A stretch of DNA of 22,457 nt from a bacterium (GCA_021812665.1 JAKAMX010000007.1:1-22457); one strand, 5' to 3'. Shown: positions 6,988 through 14,571, counted from the stretch's first letter. Notes: generated by a model not told the origin, from the letters alone. Numbers and translations: made by a program.

Positions 6988-8076
6988 CTATTTGTGGTTT
7001 TTTAGAGCCTGCATTTCAGCAAGAAGAGCATCGATCTGCTTCTGCTGGTCATCAATTCTTTTGTTCTGCGCCTCAATCTTCTCATTGAGAGCCTTCACTC
7101 CAACAAGAGCTATGCCCGAAGGATCGATCGTTGAGATGGTTGTATTGTTTTCACCAAGCCCAAATATTGCATAGAAATCCTGTGCGACAGGACCCAAGTG
7201 AAGAGATTTTTTATCTTCTCGGTAATTCCACTGTGTTATAGGAAGTGCAACAATTTTTTTCAGAATCGATTGGCTATCAACGGGAGTAAAGTTTTCCTTG
7301 AGATTTCGATCTGAGGCATTGGTCCAAACACCATTTTTACCGATCTCACCACCATAGCCTTTAAAATCCGCAACTAAACCATGCGCATACATACCAATAG
7401 TATCGCTGTTCGCCCCGACGCCAGCATTGGCCGTAGCTCCATATGCAGTGCCGTAAACACCATAGCCTCCGTTACCACTTACGCCAATTGATACACCATA
7501 CGCATCGACACCATCTCTACCAGAAAACATACCGCCGACCCCTGCTTCGTTGGCATCCACGCCGACGACTCCCCATAGCCCCATTCCTTTTACTCCTATT
7601 CCCGCTGGATACATATATCCGCCGCTAGAGTCCCCTTGACCATACACTCCACCAGTCAAGCCCTCACCAGAGACAGAGAATCCGGATGAACCAGTGAGAC
7701 CAAGGGTTGTAGCGAGAGATCCAGTCATTGTAGTATTTGCCGGTCCGCCTATTGGCATTCCTGCCCCAATACCACTACTAGACATTGCCGACGAACCAGC
7801 AGCGGTTCTCATCGTGTTTGCAACTATGTCACCCGCGCTTGAGAGTGTAGCAGCGCCCGATGACAACTGGAGATTGGCGATTGTGAGAGCTCCTCCTACC
7901 GTGAGCGGTCCTGCCTTCGTCTGTGCCACACTCCCCACATCAATAAACCCTGGCAAGTTACCACCAGGTGGTTGTGTTGTAGGAACGTCGTTGAGAGCAT
8001 ACACATAGCCGAGTCCCACAGACAAGACTATTGCAAGCGCGGAAACTTTTAACGCATTTAATATTTGTGAGCGCAT
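6988..8076 (-). CDS. Exported fibre-like protein with S74 intramolecular chaperone domain (module 1, gene 1)
   Basis: 362 residues. A signal peptide (1-27, VYA before the likely cut) is followed by PGGNLPGFIDVG, a Gly/Ser/Thr-rich region, then tandem glycine-rich beta repeats of the GVYG / GVSGNGGYGVYG type (about 140-235). Residues 250-305 are a peptidase S74-type domain: WTNASDRNLKENF with Ser255 and Lys260 five residues apart, the spacing of the S74 Ser-Lys dyad, then PITQWNYR and HLGPVAQDF. A coiled coil follows (326-360). In phage tail spikes this domain helps trimerise the fibre and then cuts itself off; I infer a trimeric surface fibre here. The leader has no Shine-Dalgarno. The first about 45 residues match those of the 294-residue paralogue at 11322-10438. 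Confidence 0.87.
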   Translation of the reverse strand: MRSQILNALKVSALAIVLSVGLGYVYALNDVPTTQPPGGNLPGFIDVGSVAQTKAGPLTVGGALTIANLQLSSGAATLSSAGDIVANTMRTAAGSSAMSSSGIGAGMPIGGPANTTMTGSLATTLGLTGSSGFSVSGEGLTGGVYGQGDSSGGYMYPAGIGVKGMGLWGVVGVDANEAGVGGMFSGRDGVDAYGVSIGVSGNGGYGVYGTAYGATANAGVGANSDTIGMYAHGLVADFKGYGGEIGKNGVWTNASDRNLKENFTPVDSQSILKKIVALPITQWNYREDKKSLHLGPVAQDFYAIFGLGENNTTISTIDPSGIALVGVKALNEKIEAQNKRIDDQQKQIDALLAEMQALKNHK

Positions 8077-8116
8077 GATTAAAATTATTATTGATTAAGC
8101 TATTACAGTATAGCGC
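7939..8116. repeat. Duplicated promoter-leader-signal peptide block, copy 1
   Basis: Matches 11185-11362 without gaps (offset 3246). The outer part, covering the promoter, leader and first codons from about 8041 to 8114, is essentially identical; differences concentrate near the 7939 end, within the coding region. Confidence 0.9.
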
Positions 8117-8135
8117 GATGTGTAACATATATGAA
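8107..8135 (-). promoter_or_regulatory. Promoter of fibre module 1
   Basis: Minus strand TATACT at 8112-8107, with TTCATA 17 bp upstream as a weak -35. The leader to the ATG at 8076 is about 25 nt, AT-rich and without a Shine-Dalgarno. The -10 box and leader are conserved exactly in module 2. Confidence 0.55.
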
Positions 8136-8156
8136 GGAAATGTGTGGATAAAAGAA

Positions 8157-8184
8157 AAGTCCTCCGCGCGTACGCGGAGGACTT
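8157..8184 (-). terminator. Terminator of the lipoprotein gene
   Basis: A perfect 12-bp GC-rich stem (8157-8168 with 8173-8184), followed on the minus strand by TTCTTTTATC. It sits 32 bp after the stop at 8216. Confidence 0.85.
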
Positions 8185-8215
8185 GGTGCTTAATGTGCTT
8201 GTTGTTGTGATCGAG

Positions 8216-9703
8216 CTAGAAGCCGAGTGGTGCGAACACCACATTGGCGATGGTACCTGTGGCGAGATTGCTCGGTGTCACCACCTGCATCTTGCCTGTG
8301 CCGTCGGCATTGATTGCCCAAAGGGCGTTGGTGGAGTCGTGGTAGAGAATCTTGCCACTACCATCCAACGACCAGTACGGATCCATGCCAGGCCCCAGAT
8401 CCACTTCAGCGCCACCCGCGAGCGGGACGACGGTGATGTGGGAGACGCCGTTCACATTCTTCATGAACGCCAGCTTGGTGTAGTCAGCATTGACCGACAT
8501 GGGTCGGGTGCTGTCCATCACGTTCGAGGCGAAGAGGGTGGCAGGCTGCGTAGCGGTATTTCCAGGATCCTTTGCAGGATTGGCAGAGCGTTGCCAAATT
8601 TCATTGCCGTTCCTGATGTACAGGATAGTCTGGTAACCCACCGCATCAATTCCTGCAAAAACAGGCGAGGTGTTCACCCCATCCGTAGTAAACTTGAACC
8701 AACGCAGGCTACCATCACCGAGCAGCTGAAAAACATCCTTCATTCCTGCGGTGTCCTGCAAGACAACGAGCACGACAATACCCGAATTCGGATCGTAACC
8801 GACATCGAAGCTCCCGATAGTCGTACTCGGATATCCGGGCGCCACGACTCCCTGAACGGGAATCGCAGACGTGTATCCGTGGGTGGTCGTATCGAGGATG
8901 AAAACACCATCGGTCGGCCACACAGATCCGGCGATGCGAAAGGCGACCTTCTTGCCCGTACCGCGGAGCGGCACGATGTTGTCGATGGTGATGCCCGCGA
9001 TGTCGCCGAAAATGGGACTCGGCGCGTTGTTCGAGAGATCCATGGAGAAGATGTCGCGGTAGGTATTGTTCATACCCAGGTACATCAGCTTGCCAGTCGT
9101 GAGCTGAGGCACCGGAATAGCATCGACAAAATTGATGCCAGTGACATTCGCGTCATTCACGGTCACGCTCGTGCTGGTCGGAGTAAAAACTTCTCCGAGG
9201 AACGAGGGGGTGACGATGTAGATGCCATTCGCGATGCCAGCGAAGCTGTACGTGCCGCTCGCCGTGGTCGTAGTGACCACATTGCCCGGGTTGAGCGTCA
9301 TGGTGACGCCAGCCGCGGTCGCTCCGCTCACGGTACCCGAGATCGAGTAGGTGGCAGGAGGAACGATGGTGGCGACGAAGTTGACGCCCGTGACATTGCT
9401 GCTGCTCAGCGTGACATTCGCGCTCGTCGGATTGAACGTGTAGTTCGCAAGCGACGGAGTGACCGTGTAGCTGCCGACCGCAAGGCCGGCGAAACTGTAT
9501 CCGCCGGAAGCGGTGGTCACCTGGGAGATGTTCCCGGGCGACAGCGTGACCGTCACGCTCGACGCACCCGTCACCGTACCCGAAATCGAGTAGGTGGGAG
9601 GCGGAGGAGGCGGGGGCGGAGTCGAACCGCCGCTGCAGGCCACGAACATCAGGGTGAGGATCAGAGCGAAAGCTCCGAAGAGCTTGGAAGACAGGGTTCG
9701 CAT
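8216..9703 (-). CDS. Lipoprotein with two carboxypeptidase-regulatory-like domains and a propeller-like C-terminus
   Basis: 495 residues. A lipoprotein signal peptide with lipobox FVAC (Cys23) is followed by a run of eight prolines (29-36). Two tandem repeats of about 76 residues (37-111 and 118-194) share TYSISGTV, a TTASG-YSFAG centre and NVTG-NFV endings, the pattern of carboxypeptidase-regulatory-like beta-sandwich domains. Residues 200-495 look like a TolB/beta-propeller region (KLMYLGMNN, DPYWSLDGSGKILYHDS, ALWAINADGTGKM). It should sit on the cell surface and bind something; the ligand is unknown. The gene is markedly more GC-rich than its neighbours, and has a perfect AAGGAGG 5 nt before its ATG, its own promoter and its own terminator. 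These point to horizontal gain as a self-contained unit between two duplicated modules. Confidence 0.85.
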   Translation of the reverse strand: MRTLSSKLFGAFALILTLMFVACSGGSTPPPPPPPPTYSISGTVTGASSVTVTLSPGNISQVTTASGGYSFAGLAVGSYTVTPSLANYTFNPTSANVTLSSSNVTGVNFVATIVPPATYSISGTVSGATAAGVTMTLNPGNVVTTTTASGTYSFAGIANGIYIVTPSFLGEVFTPTSTSVTVNDANVTGINFVDAIPVPQLTTGKLMYLGMNNTYRDIFSMDLSNNAPSPIFGDIAGITIDNIVPLRGTGKKVAFRIAGSVWPTDGVFILDTTTHGYTSAIPVQGVVAPGYPSTTIGSFDVGYDPNSGIVVLVVLQDTAGMKDVFQLLGDGSLRWFKFTTDGVNTSPVFAGIDAVGYQTILYIRNGNEIWQRSANPAKDPGNTATQPATLFASNVMDSTRPMSVNADYTKLAFMKNVNGVSHITVVPLAGGAEVDLGPGMDPYWSLDGSGKILYHDSTNALWAINADGTGKMQVVTPSNLATGTIANVVFAPLGF

Positions 9704-9739
9704 GGGAACCTCCTTAAAAAGGGTGAGTGAAAAAATGGT

Positions 9740-9764
9740 GCCATACCCGACTATCGGGTTTGGC
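9740..9764 (-). promoter_or_regulatory. Hairpin plus U-tract in the lipoprotein leader (possible attenuator)
   Basis: On the minus-strand RNA, GCCA-A-ACCCGA, loop UAG, UCGGGU-A-UGGC forms a 10-bp stem. ACCAUUUUUU follows, and GG/CC pairing could extend the stem up to the U-run. It lies 25 nt upstream of the AAGGAGG site. A second small stem (GTTG at 9798-9795 with CAAC at 9781-9778) precedes it. The layout resembles a leader attenuator or riboswitch, but I cannot name a family. Confidence 0.45.
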
Positions 9765-9810
9765 GATCCTTAGCTTTGTTGCTCGATTGACAAACAACTT
9801 ACCTGTATTA

Positions 9811-9840
9811 ATCATAGCACTATTTATTCCAATTTGTCAA
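9811..9840 (-). promoter_or_regulatory. Promoter of the lipoprotein gene
   Basis: Minus strand TTGACA (9840-9835), 18-bp spacer, TATGAT (9816-9811) with TGC before the -10 box. The leader is about 100 nt. It abuts the terminator of the upstream unit. Confidence 0.75.
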
Positions 9841-9872
9841 GTAAAAGGCCCGGTTACCTCGGGCCTTTTACT
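9840..9872. terminator. Bidirectional terminator of fibre module 2
   Basis: Arms 9840-9852 and 9860-9872 (AGTAAAAGGCCCG and its complement) are perfect, with a 7-nt loop. A- and U-tracts lie on both sides. It is 22 bp after the stop at 9895. Confidence 0.85.
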
Positions 9873-9894
9873 GTCAAACGTAGCGAGAGATATT

Positions 9895-10419
9895 TTACCG
9901 AATCGCTGAAACTTGTATTTGTGCTGCAGTAAAGCTTGAGGCATCTAGTATGTCCTCAGAAGCTGAGGCGGTCACTGCATCTCCCGCCTTGATATCCGAA
10001 AGACTAATAGTCACTTCGGTAAATGGGGATGGCGGGGCTACTACTCCGGAATGGCGGCTCTGTATTGCTTTTTCAAAGGCAGCCATCTCCCCATTGTATA
10101 CCGCAGAACTTTTCTGCTGTATTTTAGTTATCTTTGTTGCGTTTGTTATCAACACTTCGCGTGTCGTAGGGATATCTGTGGCAAGAGGACTAAGTGGCGC
10201 TACAACACGCTCGAGCATAATACTTTTGTCTGTTGTTCGTGCAACGGTTCCGTTTACTACCAGCGTTTTCGATTGTGATGGGAAAAGTTTCTCTGCTGCG
10301 GCAATTTTTGCTTTACCTGAAGCATCTACTGCCTTACCACCTTTCACATATCCGACCCAGTATCCAGCGACAGAGGCGATGATCGCAGTAACAATAATTG
10401 TGTTTAAGGTTTTGTTCAT
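9895..10419 (-). CDS. Membrane-anchored protein with DUF5666-like domain (module 2, gene 2)
   Basis: 174 residues, the same length and layout as the protein at 6985-6461. It has an N-terminal hydrophobic anchor (about 7-24, ending GYWVGYVKGGK), a spacer with KIAAAEKLFPSQ, then the OB-like part: LVVNGTVARTTDKSIMLERV, EVLITNATKITKI and TISLSDIKAGDAVTASASED. Overall identity to the paralogue is low but motifs align end to end. A PP-S-F segment precedes the last SDIK motif in both (APPSLF, APPSPF). It starts 18 nt after the stop of the fibre-like gene, with no clear ribosome binding site. Cotranscription with that gene up to the terminator at 9840-9872 is likely. Function is unknown; a partner of the fibre protein is inferred from the repeated pairing. 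Confidence 0.78.
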   Translation of the reverse strand: MNKTLNTIIVTAIIASVAGYWVGYVKGGKAVDASGKAKIAAAEKLFPSQSKTLVVNGTVARTTDKSIMLERVVAPLSPLATDIPTTREVLITNATKITKIQQKSSAVYNGEMAAFEKAIQSRHSGVVAPPSPFTEVTISLSDIKAGDAVTASASEDILDASSFTAAQIQVSAIR

Positions 10420-10437
10420 AAGCTGATTGAATTGATG

Positions 10438-11322
10438 CTAGTTACAGAGACCTTTCCATGTAGCCAAGGCACCGCAGGATCCTGGGTCTGGAGGAGGAGG
10501 TGGAAGCGGCACATCCCATCCGCAGTTTGGCGTGGGGGCTGTAGCACCCCATGAGCCCCCCCAAACGAGGGAATGTGGCCCGATACACCCAACTCTCCAG
10601 TTTGTAAGACTTACCGCGTTTTGAGACGCAAGTGCATTGCAATCAGCCCTCGTCCATGTTCCAGAAACAGTGAAATTTTCTCTGAAATTTGTGCCGTCTA
10701 CAAACTCACAAACCTTTGGAGAATACGCTGTTATCTGCTGCGTCTGATCTGGGAAACGAATGCCGCTGTTTACAGAGTAAAAATCTGCAATGGTGCCTGT
10801 TGCCACAACGCCGACGCCATTCACGCCTGTGCCTTTGCCAGATAGACCATATTGTGCAGATTCACCATACACCCCAGCAAAAGAGCCTTGCCCTGAGATA
10901 CCAACGCCGGTTGCGTTTGTGGCAACCCCAAGCACCCCATAGCTCTCTCCGTTGCCAGCAATACCAAATTTCCCACCTACACCCTGGACACCAGTACCCG
11001 TGCCAGATCCGGCCGCTGCGTTGCTTGTACCCGTAACGCCAATGAGGCCGAGGCCGCTGACACCACTTCCCGCAGTAGCGAGACCATAGAGACCACTCGT
11101 GCCATATGCTGTTAATCCGTAATTAGCAACAGGGTCAATGCCGACACCAAATGATCCTAATTTTTTCTGTGCTGTACTTCCAATATCAATAAACCCTGGC
11201 AAGTTACCACCTGGTGGTTGTGATTGTGGAATATCGTTGAGAGCATATACATAGCTGAGTCCCACAGACAAGACTATTGCAAGTGCGGAAACTTTTAACG
11301 CATTTAATATTTGTGAGCGCAT
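10438..11322 (-). CDS. Exported glycine-rich fibre-like protein with Cys-rich C-terminus (module 2, gene 1)
   Basis: 294 residues. The first about 45 residues (signal peptide ending VYA at 27, then PPGGNLPGFID) nearly match the 362-residue paralogue. Residues about 65-180 are glycine-rich repeats such as GVSGLGLIGVTG, YGVLGVAT and GVYGESAQYGLSGKG, consistent with a beta-helical or trimeric shaft. At 187-200, GIRFPDQTQQITAY resembles a segment often seen at the end of such shafts. The S74 domain is absent. Instead residues 201-294 form a distinct tip with six Cys (205, 228, 246, 267, 283, 293), several Trp, and a PLPPPPPDP linker before the last 16 residues. Six cysteines suggest disulphides outside the cell. 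Shared N-terminus with swapped C-terminus suggests modular exchange of tips. Confidence 0.85.
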   Translation of the reverse strand: MRSQILNALKVSALAIVLSVGLSYVYALNDIPQSQPPGGNLPGFIDIGSTAQKKLGSFGVGIDPVANYGLTAYGTSGLYGLATAGSGVSGLGLIGVTGTSNAAAGSGTGTGVQGVGGKFGIAGNGESYGVLGVATNATGVGISGQGSFAGVYGESAQYGLSGKGTGVNGVGVVATGTIADFYSVNSGIRFPDQTQQITAYSPKVCEFVDGTNFRENFTVSGTWTRADCNALASQNAVSLTNWRVGCIGPHSLVWGGSWGATAPTPNCGWDVPLPPPPPDPGSCGALATWKGLCN

Positions 11323-11362
11323 GATTAAAATTATTATTGATTAAGCTATTACAGTATAGCGT
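11185..11362. repeat. Duplicated promoter-leader-signal peptide block, copy 2
   Basis: Gap-free match to 7939-8116, covering the first about 45 codons, the leader and the -10 box of the fibre gene. The match fades just beyond the -10 region, so the -35 regions differ. Confidence 0.9.
11353..11358 (-). promoter_or_regulatory. -10 box of fibre module 2
   Basis: Minus strand TATACT at 11358-11353, with TTGTAT 18 bp upstream as a poor -35. The leader matches module 1. Confidence 0.5.
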
Positions 11363-11444
11363 GGTGTGTGTTGTGCATACAAGGAGGTGTGTGGATAACC
11401 CCCTCCACACCTATCTCGCCATTATTGCATTAAATTTCTGTGAA

Positions 11445-11792
11445 CTAGCTAAACAAGCGTCCAAAGAACCCCTTCTTGGGTGGGGGTGGTGGCACCATTG
11501 GCTTGCTTATCGGTCGAACAGGTTGCGTTTCTTTGCTCCATGCATTTTCGGCAGCAAGCAATAATCCTCTTCTACCGCTCTTTATCGTCTCTCCTGGTCG
11601 AATATCGAGTTCGATCTTTTTATTAAATTCTGCCTTCATTTCTGCGAGGCGCACGCGATCACTCTGCACACGTTCCCCTCTCCTCTGCGCCTCTATTTCA
11701 AGCATTTTTGCAGCTTCAAGCTGAGTGGAGGGTGACACTACTTGCTCCATTTTTTGTTTACTGGTTTCTGTGGATGGTTTATATTCTTCCAT
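11445..11792 (-). CDS. Small unknown protein with proline-rich, basic C-terminus
   Basis: I do not recognise this 115-residue protein. It has no signal peptide or membrane span. The middle (about 25-65) is charged and probably helical (QLEAAKMLEIEAQRRGERV, RVRLAEMKAEF). The end is MVPPPPPKKGFFGRLFS, a proline run then a short basic-aromatic tail that could contact membrane or a partner. The frame is open to 11858, but that upstream ATG lies in the terminator palindrome and before the promoter. I chose ATG 11792 because an extended -10 box sits 33 nt upstream. It is a single-gene unit between fusA and fibre module 2. Confidence 0.65.
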   Translation of the reverse strand: MEEYKPSTETSKQKMEQVVSPSTQLEAAKMLEIEAQRRGERVQSDRVRLAEMKAEFNKKIELDIRPGETIKSGRRGLLLAAENAWSKETQPVRPISKPMVPPPPPKKGFFGRLFS

Positions 11793-11825
11793 AATTGTAT
11801 TAGTTTTGTGCACTTTAATCTGTTC

Positions 11826-11834
11826 ATTATAACA
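11826..11834 (-). promoter_or_regulatory. Extended -10 promoter of the small unknown gene
   Basis: Minus strand TGT-TATAAT (11834-11826), a perfect -10 with the TG extension. Its -35 region falls inside the fusA terminator palindrome. Confidence 0.6.
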
Positions 11835-11850
11835 CTTTATTTTGTAAGTA

Positions 11851-11892
11851 TGCAGCAAAAAACCCTGGGAGGTCCCAGGGTTTTTTGCTGCA
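11851..11892. terminator. Terminator of fusA, 20-bp perfect palindrome
   Basis: Arms 11851-11870 and 11873-11892 are perfect complements around GG. The core AAAAAACCCTGGGA pairs with TCCCAGGGTTTTTT, giving A/U tracts on both strands. It begins 8 bp after the fusA stop. Confidence 0.9.
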
Positions 11893-11899
11893 AGAAATA

Positions 11900-14044
11900 T
11901 TACTTTCGTGCTTCGATGATCGATGCTGCAACGTTTGCAGGAACAATATCGTAGTGATCGAACTCCATCGTTGATGAAGCGCGACCTTCTGTCATTGAAC
12001 GAAGCGCTGTCGTGTAGCCGAACATTTCTGAAAGCGGAACCTTTGCGGTAATAACTTTCATCATTCCACGCTCGCTCATTCCTTCGATTTGTGCGCGCTT
12101 TGACGAGAGGTTGCCGGCAACGTCTCCCATGAACTGCTCTGGCATAACCACCTCAACTTTCATAACTGGCTCGAGAATAACAGGGCCTGCGCGGCGAACT
12201 GCTTCCTGGAATGCCTGCGATGCGGCGATCTTGAAGGCGATTTCCGAAGAGTCAACATCGTGGTACGAACCATCAAAGAGTTCTGCAGAAATATCTACCA
12301 CCTTGTAGCCAGCCTGTACTCCACGATCCATTGCTTCGCGAATACCTTTTTCAACTGAAGGAATAAATTCCTGTGGGATAACACCTCCCTTGATGTTGTT
12401 GATAAACTCAAAGTGATCACCATCACGTTTAACGTTCTTTGGAAGGTCCTCTTTGTTAACGCCCTTCTCAATAGGTTTGATGCGTAGTTTAACGTGACCG
12501 TACTGACCACGACCTCCTGTTTGCTTGATGTACTTGTTCTCAGCTTCAGCTTCTTTGGTAATGGTTTCTTTGTATGCAACCTGTGGCTTACCAACGTTTG
12601 CCTCTACGCTGAATTCACGCTTGAGACGATCAACGAGAATTTCGAGATGAAGTTCTCCCATTCCTGAAATAATAGTTTCGAGTGTTTCTTCGTCAGTTGA
12701 AATACGGAATGTTGGATCTTCATCCGCAAGTTTCTTGAGGGCCATACCCATTTTCTCCTGGTCTGCTTTTGTTTTTGGCTCGATACGGAGAGAAATAACT
12801 GGCTCTGGGAACTTGATCTGCTCGAGAACGATTGGGTGTGCTTCGTCACAGAGTGTATGTGAAGTTTTTGTACTCTTCAAACCTACCATTGCGGCGATTT
12901 CTCCAGCGAATACTTTTTTCACTTCCTCGCGCTGATCTGCCTGAAGGCGCACCATACGGCCTACGCGCTCTTTGTCACCAGTCGTTGCATTGTAAACATA
13001 TGATCCCGCCTCGAGCGTACCTGAGTACACGCGGAAGAAGGTGAGCTGTCCCACGAATGGGTCTGCCTGAAGCTTGAATGCGAGCGCTGTAAATGGCTCT
13101 TTGTCTGATGGATTGCGCACAATATCCTCTCCTGTGTTTGGATCGATACCATGAACAGCTGGCATATCAACAGGTGACGGCAAGTAGTCCACCACCGCGT
13201 CGAGCACAAGCTGAACACCCTTGTTCTTGAGGGCTGAACCTGCGTATACAGGGAAGATTGCGTTTGCAATCACTGCCTTGCGAAGTGTTGCTTTCAAAAT
13301 ATCCATTGAAATCTCTTTTCCTTCGAGGTATTCATTCATGAGCTTGTCATCATTTTCAACGATACGCTCAATGAGTTCTCCGCGGAGTTTCTTTGCCTCA
13401 TCCAGGTATGAAGCAGGAATGTCGATCTCAACAACCTTCATTCCCATTTCTCCTTCGAACTTGTACGCCTTCATCTTGAGAAGGTCAACAACTCCTTCGT
13501 GCGCATCCTCGAGGCCCATGGGGATCTGCATGCGAACTGCCTTCTTGCTCAAACGATCAAGGATCGACTGGTATGAACGCTCAAATGAAGCACCCGTACG
13601 ATCGAGTTTGTTGATAAAACAGATACGAGGAACGTTTGCCTCGTCAGCATAACGCCAGTTTGTTTCTGATTGTGGCTCTACGCCCGCAACGCCGTCGAAC
13701 ACCACAACAGCACCATCGAGAACACGGAGTGAACGCTTTACTTCAACCGTGAAGTCGATGTGTCCAGGAGTGTCGATGATGTTGAAACGATAGGGATTGG
13801 CTTTTGACTTTGCGAGGTCAGTCTTGTTCCAAAAACAAGTAATAGCAGCAGCAGTAATAGTGATTCCGCGCTCGCGCTCTTGCTCCATCCAGTCTGTGAC
13901 CGTCTCACCTTCGTGCACCTCACCAATCTTGTGTGTCATGCCCGTGTAGAACAAAACGCGCTCAGACGTTGTCGTCTTGCCGGCGTCGATGTGAGCAATG
14001 ATTCCAAAGTTACGTACTTTCTCTAGCGGATAATCTCGTTCCAT
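11900..14044 (-). CDS. fusA: Elongation factor G
   Basis: 714 residues, normal length. EF-G is the GTPase that drives translocation of tRNA and mRNA on the ribosome and, with ribosome recycling factor, splits ribosomes. Visible motifs: P-loop AHIDAGKT (17-24), switch I RERGITITAAA, DTPGHIDF (G3), NKLD (G4), and domain IV GGRGQYGHVKLRI with the later SFDGSYHDVDS-type loop (here LFDGSYHDVDSSE). It follows rpsG by 56 nt on the same strand with no Shine-Dalgarno evident, and ends at the perfect palindromic terminator. tuf, its usual next gene, is not adjacent. Confidence 0.98.
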   Translation of the reverse strand: MERDYPLEKVRNFGIIAHIDAGKTTTSERVLFYTGMTHKIGEVHEGETVTDWMEQERERGITITAAAITCFWNKTDLAKSKANPYRFNIIDTPGHIDFTVEVKRSLRVLDGAVVVFDGVAGVEPQSETNWRYADEANVPRICFINKLDRTGASFERSYQSILDRLSKKAVRMQIPMGLEDAHEGVVDLLKMKAYKFEGEMGMKVVEIDIPASYLDEAKKLRGELIERIVENDDKLMNEYLEGKEISMDILKATLRKAVIANAIFPVYAGSALKNKGVQLVLDAVVDYLPSPVDMPAVHGIDPNTGEDIVRNPSDKEPFTALAFKLQADPFVGQLTFFRVYSGTLEAGSYVYNATTGDKERVGRMVRLQADQREEVKKVFAGEIAAMVGLKSTKTSHTLCDEAHPIVLEQIKFPEPVISLRIEPKTKADQEKMGMALKKLADEDPTFRISTDEETLETIISGMGELHLEILVDRLKREFSVEANVGKPQVAYKETITKEAEAENKYIKQTGGRGQYGHVKLRIKPIEKGVNKEDLPKNVKRDGDHFEFINNIKGGVIPQEFIPSVEKGIREAMDRGVQAGYKVVDISAELFDGSYHDVDSSEIAFKIAASQAFQEAVRRAGPVILEPVMKVEVVMPEQFMGDVAGNLSSKRAQIEGMSERGMMKVITAKVPLSEMFGYTTALRSMTEGRASSTMEFDHYDIVPANVAASIIEARK

Positions 14045-14100
14045 GAATACTATTTGTTAATTTAGTTCTGAGTAATAAGACCGAACACCAAAACTTGCCT

Positions 14101-14571
14101 TTACCAAGCGAAGTGTGCGAATGCCTTGTTGGCTTCTGCCATTTTGTGAACGTTTTCACGCTTCTTTACGGCTTCACCTTCGTTGTTGCTTGCGGCAAGG
14201 AGCTCATCAGCGAGCTTCTCTGCCATCGGGCGACCTTTCTTTGCTTTTGCTGCTTCAATGATCCAGCGAGTTGCGAGCGCAAAACGGCGATCTGGGCGAA
14301 CCTCGTGAGGCACCTGATAGTTTGCACCTCCTACGCGGCGTGAGCGGATCTCCATGAGGGGACCAGTATTCTTGAGCGCAAGCTCAAAAACCTCCAAGGG
14401 CTCGAGGTCCTTTTTCTTTTCCTTGAGGATGTCGAATGCTCCGTACACAATAGAGCGCGCAGTGTTTTTCTTTCCACGCTCCATCACATAGTTGATGAGC
14501 TTCTCAACCTTTGTTGATCCATAGACAATATCTTCGCCAACGATATTGCGATTTGTTACTTTTCTTCGCAT
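14101..14571 (-). CDS. rpsG: Ribosomal protein S7
   Basis: 156 residues, normal for S7, which nucleates assembly of the 30S head on 16S rRNA and touches the exit-site tRNA. Motifs: MRRKVTNRNI at the start, FINYVMERGKK-type helix (here LINYVMERGKK), and SRRVGGANYQVPHEVRPDRR (about 77-96). The last residues KAFAHFAW match the usual S7 end. It lies between rpsL and fusA as in the classic str operon, but a strong terminator separates it from rpsL, so rpsG-fusA appear to form their own unit from a promoter near 14664. The 86-nt leader can fold (GTAAGCG/CGCTTAC) and could be an S7 feedback site; that is speculative. Confidence 0.98.
   Translation of the reverse strand: MRRKVTNRNIVGEDIVYGSTKVEKLINYVMERGKKNTARSIVYGAFDILKEKKKDLEPLEVFELALKNTGPLMEIRSRRVGGANYQVPHEVRPDRRFALATRWIIEAAKAKKGRPMAEKLADELLAASNNEGEAVKKRENVHKMAEANKAFAHFAW

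Noticed and set aside
8144..9730. A 528-codon open frame on the plus strand
   Set aside because: It is antisense to the lipoprotein gene, made open by that gene's GC-rich codon use. The translation is rich in Arg/His/Asp with no domains, and it runs through the terminator hairpin and the AAGGAGG site.
9950..10426. A 158-codon plus-strand frame
   Set aside because: Antisense to the 174-residue membrane protein, which has a paralogue, a terminator and operon context. No promoter or family seen for the plus frame.
11793..11858. N-terminal extension of the 115-residue gene to ATG 11858
   Set aside because: The upstream ATG is inside the fusA terminator and before the likely promoter.
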